DNA of 15,900 bases from Micavibrio sp. UBA2705 (GCA_002354205.1 DELD01000009.1:1-15900); one strand, 5' to 3'; shown: positions 7,951 to 15,900, counted from the first letter of the stretch. Numbers and translations are program-made. Notes: generated from the letters alone by a model not told the origin.

Positions 7951-9048
7951 TTAATTGGCGGCGTAGATTTCAAAATAACCTGCGCCAACGGGGCGCAATG
8001 CGTATCCCGCGCGGCGTAGAGATAAGTCGAGGCTGTTTATATTACCTGCGAAATTAATCTGTAATGTTGCTTCTTTTGTCCGCAGAGATTTAAGCGCGAT
8101 GCTTTCCTTGCCAATGTTTTGTTCCAACACTGTTTTGGTTTTTACCCATTGGTCAATTGTTGGAAAACGCACGACAACATTGTATGTTTTTAAGCCTTCT
8201 GATGGCGTGGTGGAGTATTGGCGCTTCCATTCATCTTGCAAGAAACGTTTGGTTTCTTTGATCGATTTGCTAACGATATCTGCGCGTGATGATGGGCGTA
8301 TTTCCAAAGTTTCAATATATTCAGGATAACTGTTATGGGTCTTGTAAATGTAAATATTTAATGGAGATGTTTGCAAGTTTTCAATGCCATTACTCGGCGA
8401 AGCTATAAGAATAACGGCTTCTTTTGCGTGATAACGCGAAATCATACGTGCGATGTTCTCTTTTTTATATGTCAGCGCTTCGTTATCTTTAATGTCGATC
8501 ATGTCTTGCAGGTCATTAATCGGCACGACGATTTTCGTCAGGGCGTTTTTTTGATTCAGGCTTTCTTGCCAGCCGCTTAGAAACGGGTTTTGCGCATTCC
8601 ATAGAATGGTTTGGTTGCCCATTTGTAAAAAAGGGATCACAAGTAAACTTTGCCCTGAAATGTCAGTATAGGTGACTTGTTGCTGACCAAAATAATTACG
8701 AATATCTTGTTTGTTGTAACGAATTGTATAGGTCGCGCGGTAACTGGTACGGGATGATTTTTCTGATGTAATCTCAAAATCAAGTACCATACCGGCGATT
8801 TCATCGCTCGTTGGAATACTAATGGTATCTTGCTGGTCTTTGCTAACAAGGCGCGTCGTTAACAGCTTGAAAGAACGCGAAAGCGCTTTGTTAAAGGCTA
8901 TTTCGCGCGCAGCAACGGCGCTTTTGGCTGTGGCCTCAGCCTTAATGTCTTGCACGACAAAGACGTCATCTGATGCATATGCGTTTGCGGTGAATAAAAC
9001 AAAGATAAGGGCAATGAGGGTCAGTATACGCATTTTCGTCTTTATCAT
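7951..9048 (-). CDS. DUF2066 domain-containing exported protein
   Basis: This is a 365-residue protein with an N-terminal signal peptide: a hydrophobic core from about residue 7, with likely cleavage after ANAYA at residue 25. It is therefore probably periplasmic or envelope-associated. After it comes the region typical of DUF2066 proteins, a VVQDIKAEATAKSAVAAREIA segment followed by ALSRSFKLLTTRLV (about 31-68). The biochemical function is unknown and I do not assign one. It is first of the three-gene minus-strand operon, an order that recurs in alphaproteobacteria next to hdaA. The start is uncertain: ATG at 9046-9048 gives a longer n-region, while the ATG five codons later (9031-9033) begins MRILTLIALIF directly and has a purine-rich AAAGACGAAA before it. 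Confidence 0.8.
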   Translation of the reverse strand: MIKTKMRILTLIALIFVLFTANAYASDDVFVVQDIKAEATAKSAVAAREIAFNKALSRSFKLLTTRLVSKDQQDTISIPTSDEIAGMVLDFEITSEKSSRTSYRATYTIRYNKQDIRNYFGQQQVTYTDISGQSLLVIPFLQMGNQTILWNAQNPFLSGWQESLNQKNALTKIVVPINDLQDMIDIKDNEALTYKKENIARMISRYHAKEAVILIASPSNGIENLQTSPLNIYIYKTHNSYPEYIETLEIRPSSRADIVSKSIKETKRFLQDEWKRQYSTTPSEGLKTYNVVVRFPTIDQWVKTKTVLEQNIGKESIALKSLRTKEATLQINFAGNINSLDLSLRRAGYALRPVGAGYFEIYAAN

Positions 9049-9223
9049 ATGTTTTCGCTTTATTTTATTTATGCTTAAGTGTGTTTTTAACGGAATGGTT
9101 TATACTGCAACTCTTCACAAAAATACGCAAGAATTTCTGTGTAAAGCTTGGCAGTGATGCACAGTTGTTGCGCATATATTATTTGCAGCTTAGCCATTTA
9201 TTTAATTACGGGATGGTGATAGA

Positions 9224-9260
9224 ATAAAATGTTGATTTTATGTGGCTTATTTAAAATCAA
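9224..9260 (+). repeat. Overlapping, mutually exclusive inverted repeats
   Basis: ATAAAAT-GTTG-ATTTTAT (9224-9241) is a perfect 7-bp stem with a 4-base loop. Its right arm overlaps the left arm of a second perfect repeat, TTGATTTTA (9232-9240) with TAAAATCAA (9252-9260), a 9-bp stem around 11 bases. Both cannot form at once. In AT-rich DNA some such pairs arise by chance, so function is only a suggestion. Confidence 0.4.
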
Positions 9261-9289
9261 TTAAAGATTTATCGTTAAAATAATATACA
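9261..9289 (+). promoter_or_regulatory. Candidate promoter for the small membrane protein / kinase genes
   Basis: TTAAAG (9261-9266), 17 bases, then TATACA (9284-9289) is the best sigma70-like pair I could find upstream of the 9332 gene. It would give a leader of roughly 35 nt. The -35 is weak. An alternative -10, TACAAT (9286-9291), overlaps it with poorer spacing. The -10 lies within the left arm of the inverted repeat 9285-9308, so a repressor or activator could act here. Confidence 0.25.
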
Positions 9290-9308
9290 ATATGGTTCTT
9301 TATTGTAT
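9285..9308 (+). repeat. Inverted repeat (possible operator or 5' leader hairpin)
   Basis: ATACAATA (9285-9292) and TATTGTAT (9301-9308) are perfect 8-bp inverted arms around TGGTTCTT. The site lies 24 bp before the ATG at 9332 and overlaps the candidate -10. It could be a dimeric regulator's operator or a leader hairpin; the AT-rich background lowers confidence. Confidence 0.4.
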
Positions 9309-9331
9309 GATTTCATTTTGAAAGGTTCGTA

Positions 9332-9484
9332 ATGGCTAGTTCTAAAAAGGTTTCTGTTGATACAGAAGCACTGGAAAATGCGCAGCACACTTGGGGCGCT
9401 TTTGTTAAATTCACCAAAGTAAGCACCGTGCTTGTTATTGCGACGCTTATTGTTTTGGCGGCAACGTTAATTAACTGGTCTTAA
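9332..9484 (+). CDS. Small one-helix protein, aa3-type cytochrome c oxidase subunit IV-like
   Basis: This 50-residue ORF starts at an ATG preceded by AAAGG (9321-9325) at normal spacing and ends with TAA at 9482-9484. It reads MASSKKVSVDTEALENAQHT at the start, then WGAFVKFTKVS, then one hydrophobic helix (about 32-47) ending LINWS. A short charged N-terminus, a W/F-rich WxxFxKxxK-like patch and a single C-terminal helix are the pattern of the bacterial aa3-type cytochrome c oxidase subunit IV family, a small accessory subunit of the inner-membrane oxidase. No other oxidase gene is present in the window. Only 27 bp separate it from the kinase gene, so co-transcription is likely. The family call is from pattern memory; it could instead be an unrelated single-pass peptide. 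Confidence 0.72.
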   Translation: MASSKKVSVDTEALENAQHTWGAFVKFTKVSTVLVIATLIVLAATLINWS

Positions 9485-9511
9485 ATCTATAGCTTCTAAG
9501 GAAGATTCTTT

Positions 9512-12500
9512 TTGATCCAACGTATTTCGCGGCTTCATTTTAAATTTCATTCTTTGCTCCTACGCTCATGGCTTCATGGCTTTGGAGCTTTTCGCGTTTG
9601 TTTGTTTTCTTTGGTGCTGCTATTTAGCTTTTTTTGCGCTGTTCATGCACAGGCACAGGCCCATGGTGTTGTCGCGCTGAATTCAGAGATTTCACATGTC
9701 GATTTAAAAAACAAAGTCTTCCTGTTTGAAGACAAATTCAAAAAATATAATTTATCTGCCGCGTGGAAAGAGATTACAGCCGATCCTGAATCTTTTTTAT
9801 CTGATGAGAATACTTTGCGCCTGACCACAGCATCATCATCCTATTGGATGCTTTTGCGCATTAACAACCAATCAGAGACCGAAAATTGGGTGCTTGATTT
9901 TGGAGACACGTTTAATGGGCGTTCAGGTTTTGTGCGTAAGATTATGGCTTATGATGTTACGTCTCGTAAATTGATTTTAAAAATTTTTGGTAACGAAAAC
10001 GAAGAAACAGAAAAGCGTGATAATCTGATTGAAGGTGCGTTGATGCTCGACTTGCCAATAGGCGAGACATCTCAACTTATGTTTTATGTTGAGCCCGCAT
10101 CAAAAAAACCGTTTATCATCGCGCCGCGTTTGTCTAAAAAAACGCAGTATTTTGGACGCGGTATCAAATTACTCGACCGTCACAATATGACGGTTTATTT
10201 GTATATTGCGCTGCTGTTTATGATGGTGACGTTTTCTTTGATCTATCGTAAGCCGCACCAATTGTTCGGCAGCTTGTTCTTGCTGTTTGGTCTTGTGCAT
10301 TATTTAACCGAAAATACGGTGTTATATATTGACCATAGCTTACACGAAAAAACATTGTTTTTTAGTTATATTCTGATGCAGGTCTCTGTTTTCTTTGTCT
10401 TTTATAATTATTTCTATGACAAGGTGATTAGTTCTGTTCTTGTCCGGCAGCTTTCTATGGCTCTACCTGTCTTGGCCGTAATTATTACGGCGTTTAGCGT
10501 TATTGCTGTGCCTGATGATTATGCGTATTTTGTTTATCTTGTCGCTATTTGTATGATGGCAGGGGTCAGCATGATGCTATTCGCGGCGAATTTGCGCTCG
10601 CGCGTTTTGGTGAAATATTTGATTATTATTGCAGGCGTTTTATATACGCTATCATATTTGATCGGTAGTATCGCTATTGAATTCCCGATACCTTATTATG
10701 CGCAATATGTGACATATGCATATGTCTATGGGCAGCTTGTTTTATCGCTATTGTTAATACTTTCAATGCCTATCCGCCGTCCGACTGACCGCAAAACGGC
10801 AGCGCCGCTTTCAGGCTTAAGTAAAAACGTGTTTCAAAGCACATCGGATTTCCGCGATTCAAAAGATATCGCGGATCGTGAGCGTTTATTGCGCGTGTTA
10901 GACCGCGAGCGTGAACTGCTTGATGAGGCGCGTACGCGCGAAGCTGAGAAAACGGATGAAATGCGTAAAGCGAAAGACATCGCTGATGAAGCCAATAAAG
11001 CGAAATCAGCATTCCTTGCCGTTATCAGCCATGAGATCAGAACACCGATTACGGGCGTTTTAGGGATGGTGAAGTTATTGCTTGGTACGCAGCTAGGCGC
11101 AGTGCAAAAAGATTACGCGCAAACAATCCAAGATTCTGGCGAAGCGATGCTCGCGCTTCTTAATGATATTTTGGACTATGAAAAAATTGAAAGCGGCAAG
11201 CTTGATTTGGAGATTATCTCCTTTGATGTTCGCCGCATGATGCAGGGCATTGAGCGCTTGATGACCGGCCATGCAGAAGCCAAAAATATCGGGCTGATCT
11301 TGTCGATTGAACCTGAGGTGCCTGAGTATGTTGTCGGTGACCCGACGCGCTTGCGCCAAGTTGTGCTTAACCTTTTAAGTAATGCGATTAAATTTACCGA
11401 CCATGGTGATGTGCGTATCTTGGTCAAAACGATAGATATGGGTACAGCAAGCACGGAAGATAAATCCAAAATCGCAACGCTATCGGGCAGTGAGACTGTG
11501 CATTCGCTTTATTTTGGCGTGCAGGATTCTGGCATTGGCCTATCTGCAGAAGCACAAAAAACGCTGTTCACGCCATTTACACAGGCAAAGGCCGAAACAA
11601 CACGTAAATATGGCGGCACAGGACTTGGTCTGTCTATTTGTCAAAAGCTTGTTAACGCTATGGGCGGTGAGATTAGTGTCAGCAGTAAGGAAAGTGAAGG
11701 CTCAACCTTCTTCTTTACATTAGATATGCAAGAGGGCGACCCTGCAGAGGCGTTAAATGAAGATAATGGCGGCTTTGATCAGTTTGCGCAGAGTGGAAAG
11801 TCTTATAAAGTGCTCGCCGCTGATGATAACAGCATCAACCTTAAAGTTCTCAATGGTTTCCTTGATAAGCTTGGTCATCAATGCTTTAAGGCTGAAAGCG
11901 GTGAAGAAGCGATTGAAATGCTGATGAAAGATCATTTCGACCTTGTCTTAATGGATGTCAATATGCGTGGCATTAGCGGCCTTGAAACCACGAAGATGAT
12001 CCGTGAAATGCAGCATGCGCAGAAATCGGCTATCCCCATCGTGGCGCTGACAGGTAATTCGGGGCAGGATGCAGTACATGAATGTTATCAAGCCGGGATG
12101 GATGATTTTGTCTTAAAGCCTGTAAACCCCAAAAGCTTAGCAATGATTATGGGTAAGCTGGAAAACTCTGTATTCTCAAACGAGATTACGACCAAAAAAT
12201 ATCAAAAAATCCGCCAAACACTTATAAGCGGCGAAGGGATTGCCGAAGGCTTGGATGATACGAGCGTGCAAGGTGTAACGCAGAGTGATGCTGCGCCAGA
12301 GGTTGTCGCGTCAAGTCTCACCGCAGTTGAGGTTCAGCCAGATAATGCTGCGGACCTGAAGGTTAACGCACCGTCCTCGCTTACGATTGATGCTAATGAC
12401 CTGCCGCCGCTGCCCTCGGAAATAGATGGCGACGCTGCGACGCAGGGTGGTGACAATAAGGAATCTGAAAACGCTTTCACTAATGAGCCTGAATTTGCGC

Positions 12501-12982
12501 CGCTACAACAAATGATGCAGCAAGGGCAAACACTTGAAGGTGGCGATGATGCGGATATTGACTCACTGGTTGCGGGGGCGACTGCGCATGAAGTAGAGGG
12601 GGAAGATAATCCATCATTCCTAGCTGATATTGAAGCGCGTGGGAAGATTTTTGAGAGCTCCTTGCTCGACGCATTAAAGCTGTCGATGAATCAAGATGAA
12701 TTGATTGGCTTGCTGGATGGCTTCGATGAAAAGGCGCAAGAAATTCTCAATGGTTTGCATGATGCTCATCAGAAGAAAGACTGGGCAACGCTGGCGCAGC
12801 GCGCGCATGAAATGAAGGGTATGTCTGGTAATTTTGGTTTGAGAGCGCTGAGCGAGTTTATGAAAGAATTAGAAGGCATTGTCAAAACGAAAAAATTTGA
12901 TGATGTTGAATATTTCATGGTGCGCATACCAATGGCATATCGCCTTGGCATTAAACGCATCCGTGCATGGATTGCAGGCTAA
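9512..12982 (+). CDS. Hybrid sensor histidine kinase (7TMR-DISM sensor, HisKA-HATPase, receiver, Hpt)
   Basis: This 1156-residue protein starts at TTG, with AAGGA (9498-9502) about 9 nt upstream; the start gives a sensible signal peptide ending near HAQAQA (about 45-50). Residues about 55-210 look like the 7TMR-DISMED2 periplasmic sensor (YWMLLRINNQSE, WVLDFGDTFNG). Seven membrane helices span about 226-420, and a charged coiled coil about 445-500. HisKA has H507 in SHEIRTP. HATPase_c has the N box with N624, G1 DSGIG (D672), F box LFTPFTQ and G2 GGTGLGLS (from G701). The receiver has the acidic pair D771/D772, phospho-acceptor D815 in LMDVNM, T847 and K869. An acidic linker (about 890-1040) leads to an Hpt domain with H1099 in AHEMKGMSGNFG. 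All phosphotransfer residues look intact. There is no output domain, so a separate response regulator must be served. The stimulus is unknown. Confidence 0.93.
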   Translation: MIQRISRLHFKFHSLLLRSWLHGFGAFRVCLFSLVLLFSFFCAVHAQAQAHGVVALNSEISHVDLKNKVFLFEDKFKKYNLSAAWKEITADPESFLSDENTLRLTTASSSYWMLLRINNQSETENWVLDFGDTFNGRSGFVRKIMAYDVTSRKLILKIFGNENEETEKRDNLIEGALMLDLPIGETSQLMFYVEPASKKPFIIAPRLSKKTQYFGRGIKLLDRHNMTVYLYIALLFMMVTFSLIYRKPHQLFGSLFLLFGLVHYLTENTVLYIDHSLHEKTLFFSYILMQVSVFFVFYNYFYDKVISSVLVRQLSMALPVLAVIITAFSVIAVPDDYAYFVYLVAICMMAGVSMMLFAANLRSRVLVKYLIIIAGVLYTLSYLIGSIAIEFPIPYYAQYVTYAYVYGQLVLSLLLILSMPIRRPTDRKTAAPLSGLSKNVFQSTSDFRDSKDIADRERLLRVLDRERELLDEARTREAEKTDEMRKAKDIADEANKAKSAFLAVISHEIRTPITGVLGMVKLLLGTQLGAVQKDYAQTIQDSGEAMLALLNDILDYEKIESGKLDLEIISFDVRRMMQGIERLMTGHAEAKNIGLILSIEPEVPEYVVGDPTRLRQVVLNLLSNAIKFTDHGDVRILVKTIDMGTASTEDKSKIATLSGSETVHSLYFGVQDSGIGLSAEAQKTLFTPFTQAKAETTRKYGGTGLGLSICQKLVNAMGGEISVSSKESEGSTFFFTLDMQEGDPAEALNEDNGGFDQFAQSGKSYKVLAADDNSINLKVLNGFLDKLGHQCFKAESGEEAIEMLMKDHFDLVLMDVNMRGISGLETTKMIREMQHAQKSAIPIVALTGNSGQDAVHECYQAGMDDFVLKPVNPKSLAMIMGKLENSVFSNEITTKKYQKIRQTLISGEGIAEGLDDTSVQGVTQSDAAPEVVASSLTAVEVQPDNAADLKVNAPSSLTIDANDLPPLPSEIDGDAATQGGDNKESENAFTNEPEFAPLQQMMQQGQTLEGGDDADIDSLVAGATAHEVEGEDNPSFLADIEARGKIFESSLLDALKLSMNQDELIGLLDGFDEKAQEILNGLHDAHQKKDWATLAQRAHEMKGMSGNFGLRALSEFMKELEGIVKTKKFDDVEYFMVRIPMAYRLGIKRIRAWIAG

Positions 12983-12991
12983 TTTATTAGC
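12978..12991 (+). repeat. Palindrome containing the kinase stop codon
   Basis: GCTAAT-TT-ATTAGC is a perfect inverted repeat that includes the TAA stop at 12980-12982. As RNA it could form a 5-bp stem with a TTTA loop, but no T-run follows at once (the first is TGTTTTCTCT near 13008-13017), so it is not a canonical terminator. Confidence 0.3.
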
Positions 12992-13138
12992 GACTTCATA
13001 CGGCGCTGTTTTCTCTATTATATATACGTAATTGATTACCTGATCTCGTTAAGGAGCGTAGAGCGTTGTCTGGCGTTCTGTCATTGGGGTGACAGCCAAA
13101 AACCTATGTCTGCGTGGCTTAGAGGGCGTGTAGAGGCT
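12983..13138. other. Convergent intergenic gap
   Basis: This 156-bp gap lies between the tails of the kinase gene (+) and the AsmA-like gene (-). It holds the hairpin at 13078-13095 and ends in the palindrome at the AsmA-like stop. I see no gene in it and no classical GC-hairpin-plus-T-run terminator in either direction. Confidence 0.6.
13078..13095. terminator. Possible hairpin in the convergent gap
   Basis: CTGTCA-TTGGGG-TGACAG forms a perfect 6-bp stem with a 6-base loop, and TGG / CCA just outside could add pairs past a bulge. It lies between two converging genes, where a shared terminator would be expected, but neither strand has a T-run after it. The terminator role is a guess. Confidence 0.25.
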
Positions 13139-13142
13139 CTAC
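13130..13142. repeat. Palindrome containing the AsmA-like gene stop codon
   Basis: GTAGAG-G-CTCTAC is a perfect 6-bp inverted repeat with a 1-bp centre, containing the minus-strand TAG stop (13139-13141). It mirrors the palindrome over the stop of the facing kinase gene. It is short, and its function is unknown. Confidence 0.3.
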
Positions 13143-15900
13143 TTATCTTGGCTGTTATCGCCTTCAAATAGAATGCGGCGTAATATACCAGGGGCCAGTA
13201 CGGATAGCGGGTTGATGGATACTTTCGTTTCCTCAGATGTACCTTTAATTGTATATGTCGCGGCGAATATGCCTTGATTATCACCGCCTGTTAAAATGTC
13301 GCCAAGCAACGGTATTTTGCTCACAAGCTTGTTCAGAAAAGATATCGGGACGATTGTCCCGTTAATGTCAATTTCGTTACGCTTGCCTTGGTGAATATTG
13401 CCTTCGAAGGTGAGGCCGAGCGCCCCGCCCGATGTGCGCCCATTATTAAAGTGGAATCTAATGCCATTGTCGGATAGTGTCCACTTAATATCGCTTTCTA
13501 GGCGGTCAAAACTAATGCCGTCTTCCGTGAGCAAATCTTCAATCCCTGTTAGTGACATCGCGTTGAGCAGTCGTGCAAGTGATGGGGCGTTAATCACCAT
13601 AAAGTCTTCAATGCGCGCCGCGCCCTGAATATCATTGGGGTGGCCATTTTTAATTGGCCGGCCTGAAACGATGATATTACCGCCAATGGCATTATCATAC
13701 AGACCAAAAGCGCGTAAAAATGCGCCGGCATCATCGGCTTCGAGGCGGAACTCCAAAGCGTTGGTTTTTGGGTCAGGTTTGTAGCGCAAATATATCGCTT
13801 TACCGCCAGATGTGGCATCAAGCTCTAATTGTTTCACAACATCATCAGGGCTGATAAGCACGTAGGCCTTCGCATTATTGATAAAGCCGTCTTTCTTACT
13901 GGTGTTGAGGTGCGCGACTTTGGCAAAGACCTCTATGCTTGGCGCGTTATGTTTTGCTGCAGATGTTTTTTTATTGTCCTGCGCTGCGCCATTTTCTTTG
14001 TTAAAAGACAAAAAGGGCAACAGGTCAAGATAGCGCGCATCGACTTCAAAGCGCATTACCTGCTGTGACATTCTTGTCATGTTGAGGTCAAAGGTGTTTT
14101 TTAATATTTTAGCATTTTTAAATGATGCGGTTTTAACGTCCCATTCTTTGCCGACTTTGCCAAATTTTAGCTGCGCGTTTTTAACGGCGCTATCGGCGGC
14201 GGTGATGCTGAGGTCCTTTATTTCCTGTACTTCGCCATCTTTAAGAATGACAAGGGCAGAAGCACTGGCCTTGTCATTTGGCGGTTTGCTGTAGTTAAAT
14301 GGCTTCACCATGAATTCAGCGGGGGTAAGGTCGGCTTTGACCTCAATGGTGCTATTGGTATTTTTGCCTTCTTTGTAGACTATATCGACCTTTGGCGTGC
14401 CGTTGATGTAATCATCTATGCCGATGTTAAAGGCATCCCTTAAGGTTTTATCTGCTTGGAAAGATGCATTGATTATAGAATATGTTTTATGCTTGTCTTC
14501 ATCAATATAGCGTGTCCAATCAAGGGTGAGCGGACGGTCTAGTATTTTGCCTTTGCCGTTTAATGTGAGTTTGTCGCCATCATATTTCAATTTAAATGGC
14601 CCTGATGTTAAAGGCTGGTCTTTGACGGCCTTGGGGATGAAGACCTTGTCTAAATCAGCATCAACCACAACTTCAACTTGAGACGCCAGCAAGTCTTTGA
14701 TTGTCGGGAATGTGAGCTTCACATCTACGCTGGCTTGGCCCTTGGTGTCTGCAGGCGCGAAATCCATTCTTTCGCCGAGAGATATCGGCTCACGCGAGAT
14801 ATAATCAAAAATAGTGGGCAGCTCACCTTTTAAGTTGAGGTCAATATTGGCGATGCCTGCGCCGGTGATAAAAATATCTTTTAAGCTGACATGCGCATCT
14901 GACAGCGCAAGGTCTGCGACGTTGCCTTTTTGTACAGTAAGTTGCAGGCCGTTGGGGTCAATAAAACCTTCGCCGCGAGCTTTGCTAATCGGTATAAGGG
15001 GGGCACGGTAGTCAATATTCATATCCTCAAACGCAAAATCAAGGCGCGCATTCTCATGACTGAGGGCGTGTGTCGAGAAGTCATATTCCGCATTTGCACT
15101 GGCATTTACATCAGTAAAGCTGCCATTTGTTATCTTTTCTGTTAGCCATGCCGCGGCAGACTCGCTTTTCAAGCTTTGCGGCCAATAGGTTGTAAAAAGA
15201 TCCAGTCCTAATTTGTCTGTGGCAATATCCGCTTTGAACTTATAAAGCTGATCCTTGAATGTGCCTAATATCTTGCCTTTAAGCTTTGCGCCGACGACAT
15301 CAAGGGAGCGTAGATCAAGCTGGAATTTATGGTTAATATTATCATAAAAGCCTGAGAGCTCTATATTCTCAAGGCTGCGTTCAGAATCATACTCATCTGG
15401 CAAATTGAGAATGACTTTCGGCGCGGAGATATCAATAATGGCATTGTCTAGCTTAAAGTTTTTGTCAAAGCTGCTGACTAGGCGGGCGCTGAAGCGGGCA
15501 TCATGTTTACGCAGAGGCGCAAGCTCCCTGATGTAACGCGAAAGGATAGCGACATCAAAATTTGTGACATTTAATTTCGCTTCTATTTCTTCGCTGTTAC
15601 GTTCGTAATTAAGCTCGGCTTTAAGCAGGTTTTCTTCGTTGTTAGTATGGGGCGATAAGTTGACATCTAAACGCGCGCTGACACCTTTTTCCCAGCGATT
15701 AACGGCGGCATTTACCTGTGGTAAAAACCAAGTCATATGGGCGCGTTTATCACTGACGATGATCTGTGCGTTTTTTATTTCCAAACGGTCGAGATAGCCG
15801 AGTTTACTGTCAGCGGCTATGGCTTCTTGCTCGGTATGGGCCAGCATATCAATGAGCTCATTTGCAAAATCTGTGTCTGGTGTGTCTTTTTTGTCAGGCA
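13139..15900 (-). CDS. AsmA/YhdP-like envelope protein (AsmA-like C-terminal region), 5' partial
   Basis: The frame stays open to the right edge (codons continue through 15898), so the start is outside and 919 residues are visible; an internal ATG at 15845-15847 is not a convincing start. The protein is a long run of beta-strand-rich, amphipathic sequence with repeated phrases such as LNLKGELPTIFDYISREPIS and VKLTFPTIKDLL, without enzyme motifs. The last ~130 residues are diagnostic: GISFDRLESDIKWTLSDNGI, an EIDINGTIVP strand, IPLLGDILTGGDNQGIFAATY and INPLSVLAPGILRRILF. This is the conserved C-terminus of AsmA-like/YhdP (DUF3971-type) proteins, which are anchored in the inner membrane and form long periplasmic grooves thought to carry phospholipids to the outer membrane. 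That role is inferred from the family. The N-terminal anchor is not visible. Confidence 0.87.
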   Translation of the reverse strand, partial: PDKKDTPDTDFANELIDMLAHTEQEAIAADSKLGYLDRLEIKNAQIIVSDKRAHMTWFLPQVNAAVNRWEKGVSARLDVNLSPHTNNEENLLKAELNYERNSEEIEAKLNVTNFDVAILSRYIRELAPLRKHDARFSARLVSSFDKNFKLDNAIIDISAPKVILNLPDEYDSERSLENIELSGFYDNINHKFQLDLRSLDVVGAKLKGKILGTFKDQLYKFKADIATDKLGLDLFTTYWPQSLKSESAAAWLTEKITNGSFTDVNASANAEYDFSTHALSHENARLDFAFEDMNIDYRAPLIPISKARGEGFIDPNGLQLTVQKGNVADLALSDAHVSLKDIFITGAGIANIDLNLKGELPTIFDYISREPISLGERMDFAPADTKGQASVDVKLTFPTIKDLLASQVEVVVDADLDKVFIPKAVKDQPLTSGPFKLKYDGDKLTLNGKGKILDRPLTLDWTRYIDEDKHKTYSIINASFQADKTLRDAFNIGIDDYINGTPKVDIVYKEGKNTNSTIEVKADLTPAEFMVKPFNYSKPPNDKASASALVILKDGEVQEIKDLSITAADSAVKNAQLKFGKVGKEWDVKTASFKNAKILKNTFDLNMTRMSQQVMRFEVDARYLDLLPFLSFNKENGAAQDNKKTSAAKHNAPSIEVFAKVAHLNTSKKDGFINNAKAYVLISPDDVVKQLELDATSGGKAIYLRYKPDPKTNALEFRLEADDAGAFLRAFGLYDNAIGGNIIVSGRPIKNGHPNDIQGAARIEDFMVINAPSLARLLNAMSLTGIEDLLTEDGISFDRLESDIKWTLSDNGIRFHFNNGRTSGGALGLTFEGNIHQGKRNEIDINGTIVPISFLNKLVSKIPLLGDILTGGDNQGIFAATYTIKGTSEETKVSINPLSVLAPGILRRILFEGDNSQDK

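Larger units (their letters stand above)
9049..9331. promoter_or_regulatory. AT-rich divergent intergenic region
   Basis: This 283-bp gap separates the minus-strand DUF2066 operon from the plus-strand small membrane protein and kinase genes, so it must hold promoters for both directions. It is clearly more AT-rich than the flanking genes. On the plus-strand side it contains three inverted repeats (9224-9241, 9232-9260, 9285-9308) and one plausible promoter. For the minus strand I see only a weak TATAAA-like -10 (complement of the TTTATA near 9100) without a good -35. I see no convincing small gene in it. Confidence 0.7.

Noticed and set aside
6081..9048. A novel defence or secretion system
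   Set aside because: The three genes match a housekeeping alphaproteobacterial cluster (DUF2066, AI-2E permease, hdaA), and no T1SS ABC transporter or membrane-fusion gene is in the window.
9093..9155. A 20-codon ORF in the divergent intergenic region (MVYTATLHKN...)
   Set aside because: The only purine-rich stretch abuts the ATG at the wrong spacing, and it has no hydrophobic or family features.
9149..9165. Sigma54-like GG/GC promoter elements around TTGGCAGTGATGCA
   Set aside because: The GG to GC spacing is about 3 bases too short for the -24/-12 consensus.
9251..9264. Possible CtrA site (TTAA-N-TTAA)
   Set aside because: The two TTAA boxes are separated by 6 bases rather than the expected 7, in a region so AT-rich that TTAA is common.
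13000..13138. A small RNA or tRNA in the convergent gap
   Set aside because: No cloverleaf or conserved T-loop sequence could be drawn, and only a 6-bp hairpin is present.

Overview
The window looks like chromosomal DNA from an alphaproteobacterium of moderate, sub-50% G+C. The main evidence is an HdaA-type DnaA regulator, a DUF2066 / AI-2E-type permease / hdaA gene order, a 50-residue protein like the alphaproteobacterial aa3 oxidase subunit IV, and an AsmA/YhdP-like envelope protein. I cannot place it below class.

Layout. Positions 1-6084 (+) hold the 3' part of a very large, acidic, secreted RTX-type protein. What remains of its 5' end is a C-type-lectin-like domain. After it come about 1,900 residues of calcium-binding beta-roll repeats alternating with beta-rich linker units, and then a C-terminal module of the type I secretion kind. 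Positions 6081-9048 (-) hold a compact operon read right to left: a DUF2066 exported protein, an AI-2E/PerM-family membrane protein and hdaA. The RTX and hdaA stop codons overlap tail to tail by 4 bp. Positions 9049-9331 are an AT-rich divergent promoter region with several inverted repeats. Positions 9332-12982 (+) hold a tiny one-helix protein resembling aa3-type cytochrome c oxidase subunit IV. It is followed 27 bp later by a hybrid histidine kinase (signal peptide, periplasmic 7TMR-DISM sensor, seven membrane helices, HisKA/HATPase, receiver and Hpt). A convergent gap at 12983-13138 leads to an AsmA/YhdP-like protein on the minus strand that runs off the right edge.

How the parts relate. 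The hdaA operon is housekeeping: replication control plus envelope functions. The histidine kinase probably senses something at the envelope and carries out three steps of a four-step phosphorelay itself, so it needs an external output regulator. The RTX protein is probably an exported surface or extracellular adhesin-like protein, with no secretion genes in view. I found no CRISPR array, tRNA, rRNA, insertion sequence, prophage or recognisable defence system. The most unusual feature is inside the RTX gene: an internal domain that resembles the protein's own C-terminal, secretion-proximal domain.
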